The translations under genes and the position numbers were made by a program. Under the pieces are notes generated by a model. The model did not search any database, was not told where the DNA came from, and saw only the letters and a program-made list of their open reading frames with translations. Shown here one piece after another: positions 61,673-64,000 of a stretch of 64,000 nt of DNA (its first letter is position 1; each line of letters starts with the position of its first letter). This DNA comes from Paenibacillus sonchi (GTDB lineage: Bacteria; Bacillota; Bacilli; Paenibacillales; Paenibacillaceae): NCBI RefSeq assembly GCF_016772475.1, contig NZ_CP068595.1, positions 558,001 to 622,000 of the forward strand. The letters are read 5' to 3'.

Positions 61673-62569
61673 GTGAAGTTCAGTTATGCGTTTCCTGCGG
61701 GCCTGCTTGCAGCCTCCATACTGTTCGCCGGCTGCGGCAATGACAATAACAGCAATAATATTGGAAATCATTCAGGAAATGAAGCAGCCGCTACTGCAGG
61801 CGCTGTAACTAATGCCGCGGCTCCTGATGCTTCTGCTCCGGCGGCCGACTTCACCGCTGCCATTGAGCAATATCGCGCTTATGTTATTGAACAATGCGAC
61901 GAGTTTGTGAAGCAGACAGAAGCTTTTACCACTGCCGTCAAGACCGGCAAGCTCGAAGATGCCAAAGCTCTATACGCTCCAGCCCGCATGTATTACGAAC
62001 GGATCGAACCGATCGCTGAGGCGCTTGGAGATCTGGACCCGAATATCGATGCCCGTGAAAATGATGTGGACCCGGCTGAATGGCGCGGCTTCCATAAAAT
62101 CGAGCAAGCCCTCTGGCAGAAAAACTCTACAGACGGGATGACCGGGACAGCCGATCAGCTGCTCAAGGATGCGCAGTTGCTTCGCGCCAAGGTCGAAACC
62201 GTGGACATCAACGAGAGCCTGCTTGTTACCGGGGCCGTTGAGCTGCTGAACGAGGTTTCTTCTTCTAAGGTAACAGGCGAGGAAGAGCGTTACTCCCATA
62301 CGGACCTGTATGATTTTGTGGCTAATGTGGAAGGGGCGCAGAAGATTTATGAGCTGCTGAAGCCTGAGCTGACCAAAAAAGATCCTTCGCTTGCGCAAAC
62401 GATCGGCGAACGGTTCGATGCGCTGCTGGCCGAGCTGGCGCCTTTTAAATCCGGGGACGGCTACGTTTCCTACGAAACGCTGAAGGAAGATGAAGTGCGT
62501 AAACTAAGCCAGAATCTGGATGCTTTAGCGGAGCCCCTGTCCAATATGGGTACTATTCTAGGAGTGTGA
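61673..62569 (+). CDS. efeO: EfeO-type iron-uptake lipoprotein (imelysin/M75)
   Basis: About 298 residues. A lipoprotein signal (FSYAFPAGLLAASILFAGC) leads to an Asn/Ala linker and the imelysin fold: IEQYRAYVIEQCDEFVKQTEAF at the start, the metal-binding GFHKIEQALW (HxxE) in the middle and VTGAVELLNEVSSSKVTGEEERYSHTDLYD later. EfeO collects iron for the EfeU permease with EfeB. GTG at 61673 is six bases behind GGGGTG; another GTG lies at 61664. efeB starts four bases after its stop. Confidence 0.92.
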   Translation: MKFSYAFPAGLLAASILFAGCGNDNNSNNIGNHSGNEAAATAGAVTNAAAPDASAPAADFTAAIEQYRAYVIEQCDEFVKQTEAFTTAVKTGKLEDAKALYAPARMYYERIEPIAEALGDLDPNIDARENDVDPAEWRGFHKIEQALWQKNSTDGMTGTADQLLKDAQLLRAKVETVDINESLLVTGAVELLNEVSSSKVTGEEERYSHTDLYDFVANVEGAQKIYELLKPELTKKDPSLAQTIGERFDALLAELAPFKSGDGYVSYETLKEDEVRKLSQNLDALAEPLSNMGTILGV

Positions 62570-62573
62570 CCGC

Positions 62574-63869
62574 ATGAAACCTACAGATAACAATGATGCC
62601 AAAGGGGCACCCATCTTCGATAAAAAACTAAGCCGCCGCGAGATGCTGCGGCTTACCGGCGCCTCCGGGCTCGGACTGCTGCTGGGCGGCAGCAGCGTTG
62701 GCGGCATCTTGGCAGCACGTGAAGCCACCGGCCGGGCAGCATCCGCTCCGCAAGTCTCCAGTGCGGATGTCATCCCGTTCTACGGGAGCCATCAGGCCGG
62801 AATTCTGACTCCTGCGCAGAACTTCCTGTGCTTTGCTGCGTTTGACCTGACGACCACCAGACTGGCTGATGTCCAAAAGCTGCTCCAGTCATGGACTGCT
62901 GCAGCTGCTGCCCTCACCTCCGGGAGCCTGATCGGCAGCGCCAATGACAACCCCAATCTGCCTCCTACCGATACCGGAGAGGCCGACGGGCTTACACCTT
63001 CCAAATGTACGCTTACTTTTGGCGTGGGACCTGCTATGTTTGACGGGCGTTTCGGACTCGCTGCCAAACGCCCGTCCACTCTCGCCGATCTCCCGCCATT
63101 TGCGGGGGACAGTCTGGAGCCGCAGTGGTGCGGCGGTGATTTGTGCGTCCAGGCATGCGCGGACGATATGCAGGTAGCATTCCACGCCATACGGAATCTT
63201 GCCCGCATCGCCAGAGGAACAGCGGTTTTGCGCTGGACACAGGAAGGCTTTCAGCGCACAGGCAATGCCGATCCCAAAGGCGGCACTCCGCGCAATCTGC
63301 TTGGCTTCAAGGATGGTACTGGGAACCCTGATGTGACTGACGATGCCGAAATGCGCGAGGTGGTCTGGTGCGGCAGCGAAAGCCCCGCCTGGATGCAGGG
63401 CGGCACCTACATGGCTGTACGCCGTGTACGGCTGCGCATTGAGGTATGGGACCGCTCCACGTTAAGCGACCAGGAGGCCACCTTCGGCCGCCACCGCCAA
63501 AGCGGCGCACCTATCGGAGCCACAGACGAATTCGCCAAGCTGAACCTTGAGGCGGCGGACGCGGAAGGCAAACCCGTCATCCCGCCGGATTCCCACTCGG
63601 CACTTGCCCATGGAGACGGTACGGTCAAAATGCTGCGCCGCTCCTACTCCTTTTCCAGCGGAATGGATCTTACCACCGGGCAGTTAGATGCGGGCCTGCT
63701 GTTCATCAGCTTCCAGAAGGATCTGGTGAAGCAGTTCGTGAGCATTCAGAAGCGCCTCTCCAAAAATGACCGGCTGAACGAATATATGGTGCATACCGGG
63801 AGTGCGGTTTTTGCCTGCTTCCCCGGCGTGCGCGAAGGCGGCTATATCGGGGAAACTCTGCTCGGCTGA
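62574..63869 (+). CDS. efeB: EfeB-type DyP peroxidase, Tat-exported
   Basis: About 431 residues. A twin-arginine signal (KLSRREMLRLTGASGLGLLLGG) is followed by a dye-decolorising-peroxidase fold with the GXXDG motif in NLLGFKDGTGNPDVTDD and the heme-ligand region ALAHGDGTVKMLRRSYSFSSG. EfeB uses heme and peroxide to oxidise Fe(II) at the cell surface and helps Fe uptake by EfeUO. The Tat motif means it folds in the cytoplasm with heme before export. The order here is efeO-efeB then a further gene. Confidence 0.93.
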   Translation: MKPTDNNDAKGAPIFDKKLSRREMLRLTGASGLGLLLGGSSVGGILAAREATGRAASAPQVSSADVIPFYGSHQAGILTPAQNFLCFAAFDLTTTRLADVQKLLQSWTAAAAALTSGSLIGSANDNPNLPPTDTGEADGLTPSKCTLTFGVGPAMFDGRFGLAAKRPSTLADLPPFAGDSLEPQWCGGDLCVQACADDMQVAFHAIRNLARIARGTAVLRWTQEGFQRTGNADPKGGTPRNLLGFKDGTGNPDVTDDAEMREVVWCGSESPAWMQGGTYMAVRRVRLRIEVWDRSTLSDQEATFGRHRQSGAPIGATDEFAKLNLEAADAEGKPVIPPDSHSALAHGDGTVKMLRRSYSFSSGMDLTTGQLDAGLLFISFQKDLVKQFVSIQKRLSKNDRLNEYMVHTGSAVFACFPGVREGGYIGETLLG

Positions 63870-63904
63870 GCGTAACAAAAACAGATAAACGGAGGTTCGC
63901 AGCA

Positions 63905-64000
63905 GTGAAGGAACGGGTACACAAATCTATAGAAGCGCACAAGCCCTATTCCCGGCCTGCCCGGCTCCCATGGAAAGGGATGATCCCGATGCTGGCAGCT
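63905..64000 (+). CDS. start of the next gene, probably the EfeU/FTR1 iron permease, cut by the window
   Basis: Only ~32 codons are inside the window. The GTG at 63905 is nine bases behind GGAGG and follows efeB by 35 bases. The visible part (RVHKSIEAHKPYSRPARLPW and then KGMIPMLAA) is basic and then turns hydrophobic, as for a membrane protein N-terminus. EfeU is expected here from context, but no signature is visible. Confidence 0.55.
   Translation, partial: MKERVHKSIEAHKPYSRPARLPWKGMIPMLAA

Overview
The window comes from a diazotrophic, spore-forming, chitin-degrading Firmicute, almost certainly Paenibacillus. The main evidence is a compact one-operon nif cluster in the order nifB-H-D-K-E-N-X-orf(DUF269)-hesA-nifV, read from a sigma-A type promoter with GlnR-like boxes. 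Supporting evidence is the sporulation and germination genes (gerM, a gerA-type receptor operon, gerE), gram-positive Shine-Dalgarno sequences, TTG/GTG starts, an S-layer-homology protein and GH18 chitinases with CBM5/12 tails. I do not assign a species. No tRNA, rRNA or CRISPR array was seen.

Layout. 1-1.7 kb: a cut-off DUF985 cupin-like gene and an NfeD/SPFH membrane pair. 1.9-10.8 kb: a minus-strand amino-sugar operon (sugar ABC importer, DUF4127, NanE, RpiR regulator, ROK kinase, FAD oxidoreductase), which fits uptake and phosphorylation of an N-acetylmannosamine-type sugar. 11-15.6 kb: two GH18 chitinases whose linkers and chitin-binding tails are near-copies of each other. 15.9-19.7 kb: gerM-rph-rdgB and a YutG/PgpA-type gene. 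19.9-23.4 kb: an unknown Gly/Ala-repeat protein, a stretch full of short palindromic repeats, a metallo-beta-lactamase-fold protein and a methyltransferase. 23.8-25.5 kb: an oligo-1,6-glucosidase-type GH13. 25.8-27.7 kb: a group II intron, apparently class C, directly behind the nif terminator. 27.8-39 kb: the nif operon. 39.1-40.2 kb: a yybP-ykoY manganese riboswitch controlling a TerC-family gene. 40.3-47.9 kb: an SLH/YcdB-like surface protein, an OmpR-type two-component system, a small secreted protein and a NitT/TauT-type ABC importer. 48-49.9 kb: a Fur-box-controlled MarR/nitroreductase operon. 50-52.8 kb: PadR, a HAAS-pentapeptide protein and a DrrAB-type exporter. 52.9-56.5 kb: gerA-type receptor operon. 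56.6-61.2 kb: small genes, gerE, a LacI regulator and a duplicated membrane protein. 61.6-64 kb: Fur-box-controlled efeOB and the start of a following gene.

A pattern across the window: four otherwise good genes (the DUF985 cupin, the methyltransferase, nifE and gerAA) are each broken by one missing base inside a homopolymer. In the three whose full extent is visible, restoring one base gives a full-length product of family-typical size. This looks more like homopolymer undercalling in the assembly than real gene decay, and it should be settled before calling this strain NifE-negative or receptor-defective.
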